Assembly: GCF_021044565.1 (NCBI RefSeq)
Contig: NZ_CP087997.1
Coordinates: 1,426,001-1,490,000, forward strand
DNA: 64,000 bases
Direction: 5' to 3'
Origin: Subtercola endophyticus
GTDB taxonomy: Bacteria > Actinomycetota > Actinomycetes > Actinomycetales > Microbacteriaceae
Shown: piece by piece, positions 56,328 through 64,000 of the stretch
Layout: each line of letters starts with the position of its first letter
Position numbering within the stretch: position 1 is the first letter of the stretch
Notes under the pieces: model-generated
What the model saw: only the letters and a program-made list of their open reading frames with translations
What the model was told of the DNA's origin: nothing
The model's database searches: none
Made by a program: the position numbers and the translations under genes

Positions 56328-58688
56328 GTGACCAGCGCGCCCACCGATCCGATGCTCGACCGTCTTGTCGACGGCCGATACCAGGTGGTTTCGCGCATCG
56401 CCCGAGGCGGAATGGCGACGGTCTACGTGGCGAACGACCTGCGGCTCGACCGCCGTGTCGCCATCAAGATCATGCACGGGCACCTCGCCGACGACGAGGC
56501 GTTCCGCCTTCGGTTCGTGCAAGAAGCACGGTCGGCGGCCCGGCTCGCCCACCCCAACGTGGTAAGCGTGTTCGACCAGGGGCAAGACGACGAGATGGCC
56601 TACATGGTCATGGAGTACCTGCCGGGCATGACCCTGCGCGATCTGCTCAAAGACTACGGCCGGCTCACCACGGAGCAGACGCTCGACATCATGGAGGCGG
56701 TGCTCGGCGGGCTCGCCGCCGCGCACAAGGCCGGCATCGTGCACCGCGACGTGAAGCCCGAGAACGTGCTGCTCGCCGACGACGGGCGCATCAAGATCGG
56801 CGACTTCGGGCTCGCCCGTGCCGCCTCGGCCAATACCGCGACGGGTCAAGCGCTGCTCGGCACCATCGCCTACCTTTCTCCTGAGCTGCTGACTCGCGGG
56901 GTGGCGGATGCCCGCAGCGACATCTACGCCTCGGGAATCATGATGTACGAGATGCTCGTCGGCGAGCAGCCCTACCAGGGCGAACAGCCGATGCAGATCG
57001 CGTTTCAGCACGCGAATGAGACGGTGCCGGCGCCGAGCGCCAAGAACCCGTCCGTGCCGCCGGAGGTCGACGCGATCGTGCTGTGGGCGACCTCGCGCGA
57101 CCCGAACGAACGGCCGCACGATGCCCGAGTTCTGCTGGACGAGCTGTTGCACGCCGATACGGCGACCTCGGCATCCATTGCCGCCACCGCGGCCATGCTG
57201 CGCACCTCGGTGCTGCCACCCGCCGGAATAACCGACCCTCGCCCCGACGTGACCGAGCGGTACGGCGTGGCCGCGGGTTCGGGTTCGGGCGCAGGTTCTG
57301 GCGCTGGCGCGGGTCATGGCGGCCGCGCCGATGACGAGTTCGATACCGAGATCGTGAATGCCGAGACCGAGGTGTTCCGGCCTGCGCGGGCGCGCGGCTG
57401 GGGTCGCAAGCGCGCCGCAGCGGCGGCAGCGGCCGGTGTCGCCGGCGGCGGAGCGCTTGCCGCTGGTGCCGGAGCCGGAGCGGCTTCTGCCGGAGTCGGC
57501 GCAGCGGGCCAGGCGGGTGCTGCGAACGTCGGCGGTGTGGTGACGGCCGGGGCAGGGGTGGCGAGCAGCGGCTATGCCGGGGCAGGTGTGATGACTCCCG
57601 AGGCGCCGACGGCCGCGGGCATCGTTTCCAGTGATTTCGCCACGACCTACCACGGCAGCGGTTACGCTAACGCCTCCGGTTCGGCCACGGCCACGGCTCC
57701 CCCACCGGTTCGGCCGGCGGGCCCGCGAGGCCCGGTAGACGCCCTTGCCGCCCGCGGCAAACACCGCCGCCGCCGCGGCTGGATCATTCTTGCTCTCGTC
57801 GTGCTCATCGTCGCGGCCGCTGGCGGAACCGGCTGGTACTTCAGCGCCGGCCCCGGCGGACAGGTCACGGTTCCGACCGTCGCGGCCGGCTCGGCCCCGG
57901 CCGATGCCGTTGCCGCCCTTACTGCGCTTGGGCTCACGACGACCGACGCCACAGCGAACTCCCCGACGGTCGCGACGGGAACGGTCATCGGCACCGATCC
58001 GTCTGGCGGGTCGTCGGTGCTGAACGGCTCGAGCGTGACGGTCATCACCTCGATCGGGCCGGCGCAGTTGCCTGTGCCGACGTTGATCGGGCTTTCGGAG
58101 GCCGACGCCACCACGGCCGCCCAGAACGCGCACTTCACCGTCGACAGCGGTGCGAAAGCCACCCAGTTCTCGGCCGATGTCGCGTCAGGAGTGGTGATCG
58201 CCGCCCTCGGAGCCGACGGCCAGCCGCTCGGGGCGACCTATGCCGACCAGCAGCCGGTTCATTTCGTCGTGTCGCTCGGTGCGATTCCGGGGATCGACGG
58301 CCTGTCTGCCGACGCTGCCGCAGCGGCGCTGAAGGCCGTGGGGTTGGTGTCGACCGTCGGATCGACGGACTACAGCGACACCGTTGCATCCGGTGCCGTC
58401 ATCTCGCACGAGGTGCCCGCCGACCCCGTGCAGACCGGTGCCACCATCACGTTGCACGTCTCGAAGGGGCCGGAGCCCACCGTTCCCGATGTCACCGGCA
58501 AGTCGTGGAGCGATGCCAAGCAGGCCCTCACCGCTCAGGGCTTCGAGATCGCCTACAACAACGACGCCTCCGGCAAGGTCGCCGACGCCTTCCCCGCGCT
58601 CATCACGGTCTCGGCCACCGATCCCGTCGCCGGAACCCGCAGCCCCGGCGGCACCACCATCACCGTCAGCTTCAACGGCCTCCCCTGA
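56328..58688 (+). CDS. pknL: PASTA-domain Ser/Thr protein kinase (PknL-like)
   Basis: 786 residues. Kinase domain about 14-285: Gly loop ARGGMATVY, AIKIMHGHL (Lys), catalytic HRDVKPENVLL, DFGLAR and an activation loop with NTATGQALLGT. A long Ala/Gly-rich juxtamembrane region (about 325-480) leads to a membrane helix (about 487-508) after GKHRRRRG. Four PASTA domains (about 515-786), the last in canonical form TVPDVTGKSWSDAKQAL. PASTA domains bind muropeptides or lipid II, so it probably couples wall status to phosphorylation of Rv2175c and division proteins. M. tuberculosis PknL lacks PASTA domains, C. glutamicum PknL has them. GTG 56328. Confidence 0.93.
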   Translation: MTSAPTDPMLDRLVDGRYQVVSRIARGGMATVYVANDLRLDRRVAIKIMHGHLADDEAFRLRFVQEARSAARLAHPNVVSVFDQGQDDEMAYMVMEYLPGMTLRDLLKDYGRLTTEQTLDIMEAVLGGLAAAHKAGIVHRDVKPENVLLADDGRIKIGDFGLARAASANTATGQALLGTIAYLSPELLTRGVADARSDIYASGIMMYEMLVGEQPYQGEQPMQIAFQHANETVPAPSAKNPSVPPEVDAIVLWATSRDPNERPHDARVLLDELLHADTATSASIAATAAMLRTSVLPPAGITDPRPDVTERYGVAAGSGSGAGSGAGAGHGGRADDEFDTEIVNAETEVFRPARARGWGRKRAAAAAAAGVAGGGALAAGAGAGAASAGVGAAGQAGAANVGGVVTAGAGVASSGYAGAGVMTPEAPTAAGIVSSDFATTYHGSGYANASGSATATAPPPVRPAGPRGPVDALAARGKHRRRRGWIILALVVLIVAAAGGTGWYFSAGPGGQVTVPTVAAGSAPADAVAALTALGLTTTDATANSPTVATGTVIGTDPSGGSSVLNGSSVTVITSIGPAQLPVPTLIGLSEADATTAAQNAHFTVDSGAKATQFSADVASGVVIAALGADGQPLGATYADQQPVHFVVSLGAIPGIDGLSADAAAAALKAVGLVSTVGSTDYSDTVASGAVISHEVPADPVQTGATITLHVSKGPEPTVPDVTGKSWSDAKQALTAQGFEIAYNNDASGKVADAFPALITVSATDPVAGTRSPGGTTITVSFNGLP

Positions 58689-58796
58689 CCTCAGGTCGCC
58701 GCCCCTGTGCTAGCCACCCCCTGCTCGCCGCCCCTGTGGTCTCGCTCCTCTGGTCTCGCCCCTCTGGTCTCCCCCCGCACCCTCCCGCCGATCCAC

Positions 58797-58844
58797 TTTG
58801 CGCAGAAGCACCTAAAGCGCGGGTCATAGGTGCTTCTGCGCAAA
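58797..58844. repeat. Perfect 18-base inverted repeat between pknL and aroG
   Basis: TTTGCGCAGAAGCACCTA (58797-58814) and TAGGTGCTTCTGCGCAAA (58827-58844), loop 12 bases, midway between convergent genes. It is preceded by short CTCTGGTCTCGCCC-type direct repeats (58735-58772). The AT-rich ends are at the base of the stem, not after it, so it is not a textbook terminator although placed like one. Confidence 0.75.
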
Positions 58845-58911
58845 TCCGATGTCGGAGGTGCGGGCGGAGAGGAGGGCAGGGGCAGGGGCGGGGCGGGGAC
58901 CTTCGCGGTAC

Positions 58912-60288
58912 CTACGCCTTTGCGCCCCGGAGTTCCTCGGCCACCAAGAATGCCAATTCCAACGACTGCATGTGATTCAGGCGGGGGTCGCAGAGGGACT
59001 CGTAGCGGGTTTCGAGGGTGTGCTCGTCGATGTGCTCCGAGCCGCCGAGGCACTCGGTGACGTCGTCGCCGGTGAGCTCGACGTGGATGCCGCCCGGGTG
59101 CGTGCCGACCGCACGGTGCGCCTCGAAGAAGCCCTTGACCTCGTCGACCACGTCGTCGAAACGGCGGGTCTTGTAGCCGTTCGGAGTGGTGAGTCCGTTG
59201 CCGTGCATCGGGTCGGTGACCCACAGCGGGGTCGCATCCGAGGCCTGTACGGCTTCGAGCAAGGGCGGCAGAGCATCCCGAATCTTGCCCGTGCCCATGC
59301 GCGTGATGAACGTCAGGCGACCGGGCTCGCGCTCGGGATCGAGCTTGTCGATGAGGCGCAGCATGTCGTCGACCGAAGTCGACGGGCCGAGCTTCACCCC
59401 GATGGGGTTGCGCAGACGCGACAAGAAGTCGACGTGCGCACCGTCGAGGTCGCGCGTGCGTTCGCCGATCCACTGAAAGTGGCTCGACGTGTTGTAGGGC
59501 GTGCCGGTGCGCGAGTCGATGCGCGTCATCGGCCGCTCGTAGTCGAACAGCAGCGCTTCGTGCGCGGTGTAGAACTCGGTGCGCTTCAGCGCCTCGAAGT
59601 CGGCACCGCAGGCGATCATGAACCGGATGGCCCGGTCGATCTCGCGGGCGAGGTCTTCGTAGCGCGCGTTGGCGGGGTTCGAGGTGAAACCCTGGTTCCA
59701 CTGGTGCACCTCGCGCAGATCGGCGAAGCCGCCCTGCGTGAACGCACGGATGAGGTTCAGCGTCGAAGCTGAGGTGTGGTACCCCGCCACGAGGCGCGCC
59801 GGGTCTGCCGTGCGTGACTCGGGCGTGAAGTCGTAGCCGTTCACGATGTCGCCGCGGTAGGCGGGCAGCGTGACACCGTTGCGGGTCTCGGTGTCGCTCG
59901 AGCGCGGCTTGGCGAACTGGCCCGCCATGCGGCCCATCTTGATGACGGGCATCGAGGCGCCGTAGGTGAGCACGACCGCCATCTGCAGCACCGTCTTGAT
60001 GCGGTTGCGAATCTGGTCGGCGGTGGCCCCGGCGAAGGTCTCGGCGCAGTCGCCGCCCTGCAGCAAGAAGGCGCGACCGGATGCCGCCTCTGCGAGGCGG
60101 TCACGCAGGGTGTCGACCTCACCCGCGAACACCAGCGGCGGCAGCACTGACAGTTGCGCCGACGCCGCCTCGACCGCGGAACGGTCGGGCCACGAGGGCT
60201 GCTGCTTGGCCACCAGTGTGCGCCAATAGTCCAGACCGTCAATCACAGAAGGCTCAGCCTCGATGACACGTTCGGTTAGATCTATCAC
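58912..60288 (-). CDS. aroG: Class II DAHP synthase
   Basis: A 458-residue 3-deoxy-7-phosphoheptulonate synthase, first enzyme of the shikimate pathway, joining PEP and erythrose 4-phosphate. Class II motifs: LQGGDCAETF (metal Cys), MGRMAGQFAKPRS, EFYTAHEALLF, ITRMGTGKIRD, WVTDPMHGNGLTTPNGYKTR and the metal-binding Glu/Asp near the C terminus (VTECLGG, LCDPRLN). An aroG homologue next to pknL also occurs in M. tuberculosis (Rv2178c). GTG 60288. Confidence 0.96.
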   Translation of the reverse strand: MIDLTERVIEAEPSVIDGLDYWRTLVAKQQPSWPDRSAVEAASAQLSVLPPLVFAGEVDTLRDRLAEAASGRAFLLQGGDCAETFAGATADQIRNRIKTVLQMAVVLTYGASMPVIKMGRMAGQFAKPRSSDTETRNGVTLPAYRGDIVNGYDFTPESRTADPARLVAGYHTSASTLNLIRAFTQGGFADLREVHQWNQGFTSNPANARYEDLAREIDRAIRFMIACGADFEALKRTEFYTAHEALLFDYERPMTRIDSRTGTPYNTSSHFQWIGERTRDLDGAHVDFLSRLRNPIGVKLGPSTSVDDMLRLIDKLDPEREPGRLTFITRMGTGKIRDALPPLLEAVQASDATPLWVTDPMHGNGLTTPNGYKTRRFDDVVDEVKGFFEAHRAVGTHPGGIHVELTGDDVTECLGGSEHIDEHTLETRYESLCDPRLNHMQSLELAFLVAEELRGAKA

Positions 60289-60389
60289 AGCAACACTTTT
60301 TCTGGGTTGGGGGTGGGTGTGGGAGGGGTGGATGCTCGGTGAGAGCGAATGTCGACGAAATCCGACAAAGCGGCCAAGGCCGCTTTCGT

Positions 60390-61076
60390 TCAGCGCGCGA
60401 CCCGTGCTCGCTTCTCTTTGACAGAAGTCGCATAGACGTCGGAGTATTCCTGCCCGCTGATGCGATGCAGTTCATACATGATCTCATCGGTGATCGAGCG
60501 CAAGACGTACCTGTCGGACTCCATGCCCTCGAACCTAGAGAAATCTAGCGGCTCTCCGAAGACGATGCCAACCCGCCTGATGCGAATCGGCTGCCCGACG
60601 CTCATCACCTTCTCGGTGTCGATCATGGCGACGGGGATGATCGGTACCCCTGCTTCGAGCGCCATGCGCGCGATTCCGGTGCGGCCCCGGTACAGCCGGC
60701 CGTCGGGGCTGCGGGTACCCTCGGGGTAGATGCCGAGCAGGTCGCCGCTGCCCAAGACCTCGAGCCCGGTGTTCAATGACGCCTCCGAGGCCTTGCCGCC
60801 GGAGCGGTCGATCGGCAGCTGCCCGGTCGCGGTGAAGAACAGCCGAACGAGCCGGCCCTTGAGGCCCTTGCCGGTGAAGTACTCGCTCTTGGCCAGAAAG
60901 CTGATGCGGCGATCCATCATCAGCGGCAGAAAAACGGAGTCGGCGAACGAGAGGTGGTTGCTCGCGAGAATCGCTCCGCCGGTCTTCGGGATGTTCTCGA
61001 CCCCACGAGTCCACGGGCGAAACAGGGTCTTCACAATCGGCCCTGCGACCAGGTACTTCATGAACCAATAAAACAT
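60390..61076 (-). CDS. PlsC-family 1-acyl-glycerol-3-phosphate acyltransferase
   Basis: A 228-residue membrane-associated acyltransferase. Block I SNHLSFADSVFLPL (HxxxxD), block II AKSEYF, block III YPEGTRSPDGRLYRGRTG and block IV VPIIPVAMI. It probably acylates lysophosphatidic acid or a related acceptor in phospholipid or glycolipid synthesis. Comparable genes follow aroG in M. tuberculosis (Rv2182c). ATG 61076. The C-terminal 20 residues are basic. Confidence 0.92.
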   Translation of the reverse strand: MFYWFMKYLVAGPIVKTLFRPWTRGVENIPKTGGAILASNHLSFADSVFLPLMMDRRISFLAKSEYFTGKGLKGRLVRLFFTATGQLPIDRSGGKASEASLNTGLEVLGSGDLLGIYPEGTRSPDGRLYRGRTGIARMALEAGVPIIPVAMIDTEKVMSVGQPIRIRRVGIVFGEPLDFSRFEGMESDRYVLRSITDEIMYELHRISGQEYSDVYATSVKEKRARVAR

Positions 61077-61166
61077 CGTCGTCTCTCTGCCGTCAGTCGA
61101 TTGTACTGGGCGTGAATCCGCGCTTCAGTGCGTTCGACGCCGACACAGGCAACAGTTTGGTGTCAG

Positions 61167-61225
61167 ATCGATTCGGCCCTAAATCGATTCGGCCCTAAAT
61201 CGATTCGGCCCTAAATCGATTCGGC
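61167..61225 (-). repeat. 16-base tandem repeat containing the glucokinase stop codon
   Basis: ATCGATTCGGCCCTAA occurs three times head to tail (61167, 61183, 61199), with a fourth partial copy at 61215-61225. The innermost unit encodes the glucokinase C-terminal Glu-Ser-Ile and its TAG; the others repeat the same codons and stop downstream, out of frame by one base per unit. Confidence 0.9.
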
Positions 61226-62158
61226 GTAGATGCGTGCCAGGTCTGCCGCGCCCACCACGCCGGCATCGTTCACCAGCTCGGCGATGCGGAACTCCGGCTC
61301 CGGGTGAAACCCGCGGGCCGGCAGAACGTCGAGATACGCGGCACGGATCGGGTCGAGCAGCAGATCGCCGGCCTGGGCGACTCCCCCGCCGATGACGAAC
61401 AGCTGCGGGTCGAGCACTGCGCCGAGACTCGCGGAAGCCTGGCCGAGCCAGTGACCGAGCGTGCGCAGGGCAAGCAGCGCACCCGGGTCGCCTGCTTGAA
61501 TGAGGTCGCTCACGTCGAGGCCGGTCAGCGTTCCGACGCGGCCTCGCACCTCGGCAAGGCCGATGCCGATTCCGCCGGCGTCGGCGAGCTCGTTGGCGGT
61601 GCGCAGAAGTGCTCGGCCGCTACCGTACTGCTCGATGCATCCGCGCGCCCCGCAGCCGCACGGCAGCCCGTCGGGCACGACGCGCATGTGGCCGAGCTCG
61701 GCAGCAGCGCCGAAGCCGCCGCGAAAGAGCTTGTCGCCCGAGACGATGGCGCCGCCGACGCCCGTGCCGATGGTGAGGATGACCATGTCGCTCACCAGCC
61801 GGCCCGCGCCGAACCGGAACTCGGCCCACCCCGCGGCATTGGCATCGTTCTCGATGATGATGTGCTTGTGCAGCCGGTGCTCGAGCTTTTCGCGAAAAGG
61901 CTCGTTGCGCCAGTTGATGTTCGGGGCGTAGTAGACGATCGACTGCGAGGCGTCGATGAAGCCGGCGGCGGCGACGCCCACCGCTTCGACCTCGACGCCC
62001 TCTGAGAGTCGTTCGACCATCGCGACGACGGCGTCTTCGATGAGCTGAGGGTTGCTTGCGGTGGTCGGTTGGCGATCGGCGCGAAGGATATTACCCAGCT
62101 CGTCGACGAGCGCGCCCGCGATCTTTGTTCCGCCGATGTCGATTCCAATGGCTTGCAC
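61211..62158 (-). CDS. ROK family glucokinase
   Basis: A 315-residue sugar kinase. ATP loop GIDIGGTKIAGALVD, catalytic ENDANAAGWAEFRFG, VILTIGTGVGGAIVSG, and the ROK zinc motif GHMRVVPDGLPCGCGARGCI followed by EQYGSG. It phosphorylates glucose at C6, probably with ATP or polyphosphate. No DNA-binding domain is present, so it is an enzyme rather than a repressor. GTG 62158 is preceded by a short divergent gap before the acyl-CoA synthetase. The 3' end is tandemly duplicated. Confidence 0.93.
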   Translation of the reverse strand: MQAIGIDIGGTKIAGALVDELGNILRADRQPTTASNPQLIEDAVVAMVERLSEGVEVEAVGVAAAGFIDASQSIVYYAPNINWRNEPFREKLEHRLHKHIIIENDANAAGWAEFRFGAGRLVSDMVILTIGTGVGGAIVSGDKLFRGGFGAAAELGHMRVVPDGLPCGCGARGCIEQYGSGRALLRTANELADAGGIGIGLAEVRGRVGTLTGLDVSDLIQAGDPGALLALRTLGHWLGQASASLGAVLDPQLFVIGGGVAQAGDLLLDPIRAAYLDVLPARGFHPEPEFRIAELVNDAGVVGAADLARIYAESI

Positions 62159-62251
62159 AGTTCATCATTACACGTCTGTGCTGACCCGTTCGAGAGCGCC
62201 TCGACACGTGCCCAGGTAGACTCGGACCCTAAGAACCGAAGGAGTTTTGCC

Positions 62252-64000
62252 GTGGACCAGTTCGTCGCCCCCGCCATTGTCGAGGCCGATCCCGAGGCGA
62301 ATACCACCGACTTGCTGGTCAAGCGGGTGGCGCTCGCCCCGAACGAGCCGCTCTTCGCGCTGCCCGCGAAAGACGGCGGCTGGAACGACGTCAGCGGCGC
62401 CGAGTTCCTCGCCGAAGTGCGCGCTCTGGCCAAGGGCTTGATCGCCGCCGGTATCGAGCCCGGCGACAAGATCGGCCTGATGTGCCGCACGCGCTACGAG
62501 TGGACCCTCATAGACTTCGCGACCTGGTTCGCCGGCGCGGTGCTCGTGCCCGTGTACGAGACCTCGTCGCCGTCGCAGGTGCAGTGGGCGCTCAGCGACT
62601 CGCAGGCGACTGCCGTCATTCTCGAGACGCCCGACCACTTTGCGCGCTTCGACGAGGCGCACCCCGACCTTCCGCTCATCACGAAGGTCTGGCAGATCGA
62701 CCTCGGCGACCTGAACAAGCTCGTCGCGGGCGGCGTCGCCGTCAGCGACGAAGAGGTCGAGCGCCGGCGCACCCTCGCCAAGGGCAGCGATCTGGCCACG
62801 CTCATTTACACCTCGGGAACCATGGGGCGGCCGAAGGGCTGCATTCTCACGCACTCGAACTTCGTGGAGCTGTCTCGCAATGCCGCTGTGAAGCTGGCCG
62901 ATGTCGTGCACCCGGGCGCATCCACTCTCTTGTTCATCACCACAGCTCACGTCTTCGCGCGGTTCATCGCGATCATCTGCGTGCACGCCGGCGTCAAGGT
63001 GGGGCATCAGGCCGACACGAAGCAGCTGCTGCCGGCCCTCGGGTCGTTTCGGCCGACCTTCTTGCTGGCGGTGCCGCGCGTGTTCGAGAAGGTCTACAAC
63101 TCGAGCGAGCAGAAGGCCGAGGGTGACGGGCGTGGCAAGATCTTCCGTGCTGCCGCCGCCGTGGCGATCGCGCACTCCGAAGCTCTGGATGCCGGCAGCA
63201 TCCCCCTGGGTCTGAAACTGAAGTTCGCCCTCTACGACCGCCTGGTCTACTCGAAACTGCGCGCGGCCCTCGGTGGGCGCACGAAGTACGCCGTGTCAGG
63301 ATCAGCGCCGCTCGGCCATCGCCTCGGGCACTTCTACCGGAGCCTGGGAATCACCATCCTCGAGGGGTATGGCCTCACCGAGACCACCGCGCCTGCGACG
63401 GTGAACCTGGTCGACCAGTTCAAGATCGACACTGTGGGTCCGCCGTTACCGGGGGTGGGCATCCGCATCGCCGCCGACGGCGAGATTCAGGTGTCGGGTA
63501 TCAACGTGTTCGCCGGCTACTGGAACAACGAGAAAGCCACCGCAGAGGCGATGGACGGCGAGTGGTTCAAGACCGGCGACCTCGGCTCGCTCGACAGCGA
63601 CGGTTTCTTGACCATCACCGGGCGCAAGAAAGAGATCATCGTGACGGCCGGCGGCAAGAACGTGGCGCCTGCCGTGCTCGAAGACCCGATTCGCGCGAAT
63701 CCGCTGGTGGGACAAGTCATTGTGGTGGGCGACCAGAAGCCGTTCATCTCGGCGCTGGTGACACTTGACACCGAGATGCTGCCGGTGTGGCTCGGCAACA
63801 ACGGCCAGAAGGCCGACCTCACGCTCGAAGAGGCGTCGCAGAACCCGGCGGTGCTGGCCGAGATTCAGAAGGCGGTGGATGCCGCGAACACGCTGGTCTC
63901 GCGCGCTGAGTCGATTCGCAAGTTCGTGGTGCTGCCGGTCGACCTCACCGAGGAGTCCGGCCATCTGACCCCCAAGCTCACCATCAAGCGGGGCGTCATC
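62252..64000 (+). CDS. Long-chain fatty-acid-CoA ligase (partial, runs off right edge)
   Basis: 583 codons are visible with no stop before the window ends, close to the usual 600. AMP-binding fold: A3 loop LIYTSGTMGRPKGCILTHS (usual TSGTTGRPKG, with Met for the third Thr), AVSGSAPLGHRLGHFYRSLG, EGYGLTETTAPATVN (A5), WFKTGDLGSLDSDGFLTITG (A7) and GRKKEIIVTAGGKNVAPAVLE (A8-A10). It activates fatty acids to acyl-CoA via acyl-AMP. GTG 62252 is preceded by GAAGGAG with a 7-base spacer. A FadD15-type gene occupies the same region in M. tuberculosis (Rv2187). Confidence 0.94.
   Translation, partial: MDQFVAPAIVEADPEANTTDLLVKRVALAPNEPLFALPAKDGGWNDVSGAEFLAEVRALAKGLIAAGIEPGDKIGLMCRTRYEWTLIDFATWFAGAVLVPVYETSSPSQVQWALSDSQATAVILETPDHFARFDEAHPDLPLITKVWQIDLGDLNKLVAGGVAVSDEEVERRRTLAKGSDLATLIYTSGTMGRPKGCILTHSNFVELSRNAAVKLADVVHPGASTLLFITTAHVFARFIAIICVHAGVKVGHQADTKQLLPALGSFRPTFLLAVPRVFEKVYNSSEQKAEGDGRGKIFRAAAAVAIAHSEALDAGSIPLGLKLKFALYDRLVYSKLRAALGGRTKYAVSGSAPLGHRLGHFYRSLGITILEGYGLTETTAPATVNLVDQFKIDTVGPPLPGVGIRIAADGEIQVSGINVFAGYWNNEKATAEAMDGEWFKTGDLGSLDSDGFLTITGRKKEIIVTAGGKNVAPAVLEDPIRANPLVGQVIVVGDQKPFISALVTLDTEMLPVWLGNNGQKADLTLEEASQNPAVLAEIQKAVDAANTLVSRAESIRKFVVLPVDLTEESGHLTPKLTIKRGVI

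Noticed and set aside
61167..61225. Possible attachment site or CRISPR remnant
   Set aside because: Short perfect tandem units with no spacers, no integrase and no tRNA nearby; a slippage duplication of a gene end explains it.
62810..62840. Met in place of Thr in the acyl-CoA ligase A3 loop as a loss-of-function mark
   Set aside because: The Lys and Gly residues of the loop and all other core motifs are intact, so the change alone does not indicate inactivity.

Overview
The window is chromosomal DNA from a high-GC Gram-positive actinobacterium, most likely family Microbacteriaceae. The case rests on four points: a division and cell-wall (dcw) cluster of actinobacterial type (mraZ to ftsZ, then yggS, sepF, yggT, divIVA); a diheme QcrC, QcrA, QcrB and CtaCDEF respiratory module; a PASTA kinase divergent from an Rv2175c-type gene; and a gene neighbourhood that matches the Mycobacterium tuberculosis Rv2145c-Rv2204c interval in content but is rearranged. 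GTG and TTG starts are common, and many genes overlap by the 4 bases ATGA or GTGA. I found no tRNA, rRNA, CRISPR array or prophage. The genus cannot be fixed from this sequence.

Layout. 1-4438: an operon-like run on the + strand with an acyl-CoA dehydrogenase tail, a fused PIG-L deacetylase/NodS-like methyltransferase, a family 2 glycosyltransferase and a GH15 glucoamylase-like enzyme. 4440-6798: an SMP-30 lactonase divergent from an SDR dehydrogenase and a Dps ferritin. 6884-10161: PTS-dependent dihydroxyacetone kinase (dhaKLM, with HPr fused to DhaM) divergent from a glycerol-facilitator-type aquaporin. 10191-19652: trpD (-), then ctaE-qcrCAB (+), facing ctaC-ctaD-ctaF (-). A decayed IS110-type transposase and an intergenic repeat lie where these two respiratory operons converge. 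19902-22411: an A-type Fe-S protein, an M20 dipeptidase and a DUF3043 membrane protein. 22514-26579: two tandem paralogous secreted proteins of unknown function, each with its own hairpin terminator and a shared upstream element. This is the least explained part of the window. 26697-33359: pyrD, nrdR, hisD and dnaE.

33449-53936: an almost continuous - strand run (transcribed right to left). From mraZ it passes through rsmH, an FtsL-like gene, ftsI, murE, murF, mraY, murD, ftsW, murG, murC, ftsQ, ftsZ, yggS, sepF, yggT, divIVA and lspA to an RluA-family pseudouridine synthase. It makes lipid II, builds the division septum and sets polar growth. MraZ boxes at 10-11 base spacing precede mraZ. 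MurE carries an altered amino-acid-selectivity motif, consistent with a peptidoglycan that does not use meso-diaminopimelate. 54128-64000: a DUF3040 protein, a polyprenyl diphosphate synthase, an Rv2175c-type DNA-binding protein, a PASTA Ser/Thr kinase, class II DAHP synthase, a PlsC acyltransferase, a ROK glucokinase and a long-chain acyl-CoA synthetase that runs off the right edge.

Non-coding structure is unusually rich in perfect inverted repeats. Long hairpins lie at 22458, 24605, 28281, 29742, 38867, 54077 and 58797, and a two-copy 64-base dispersed repeat lies at 15866 and 38874.
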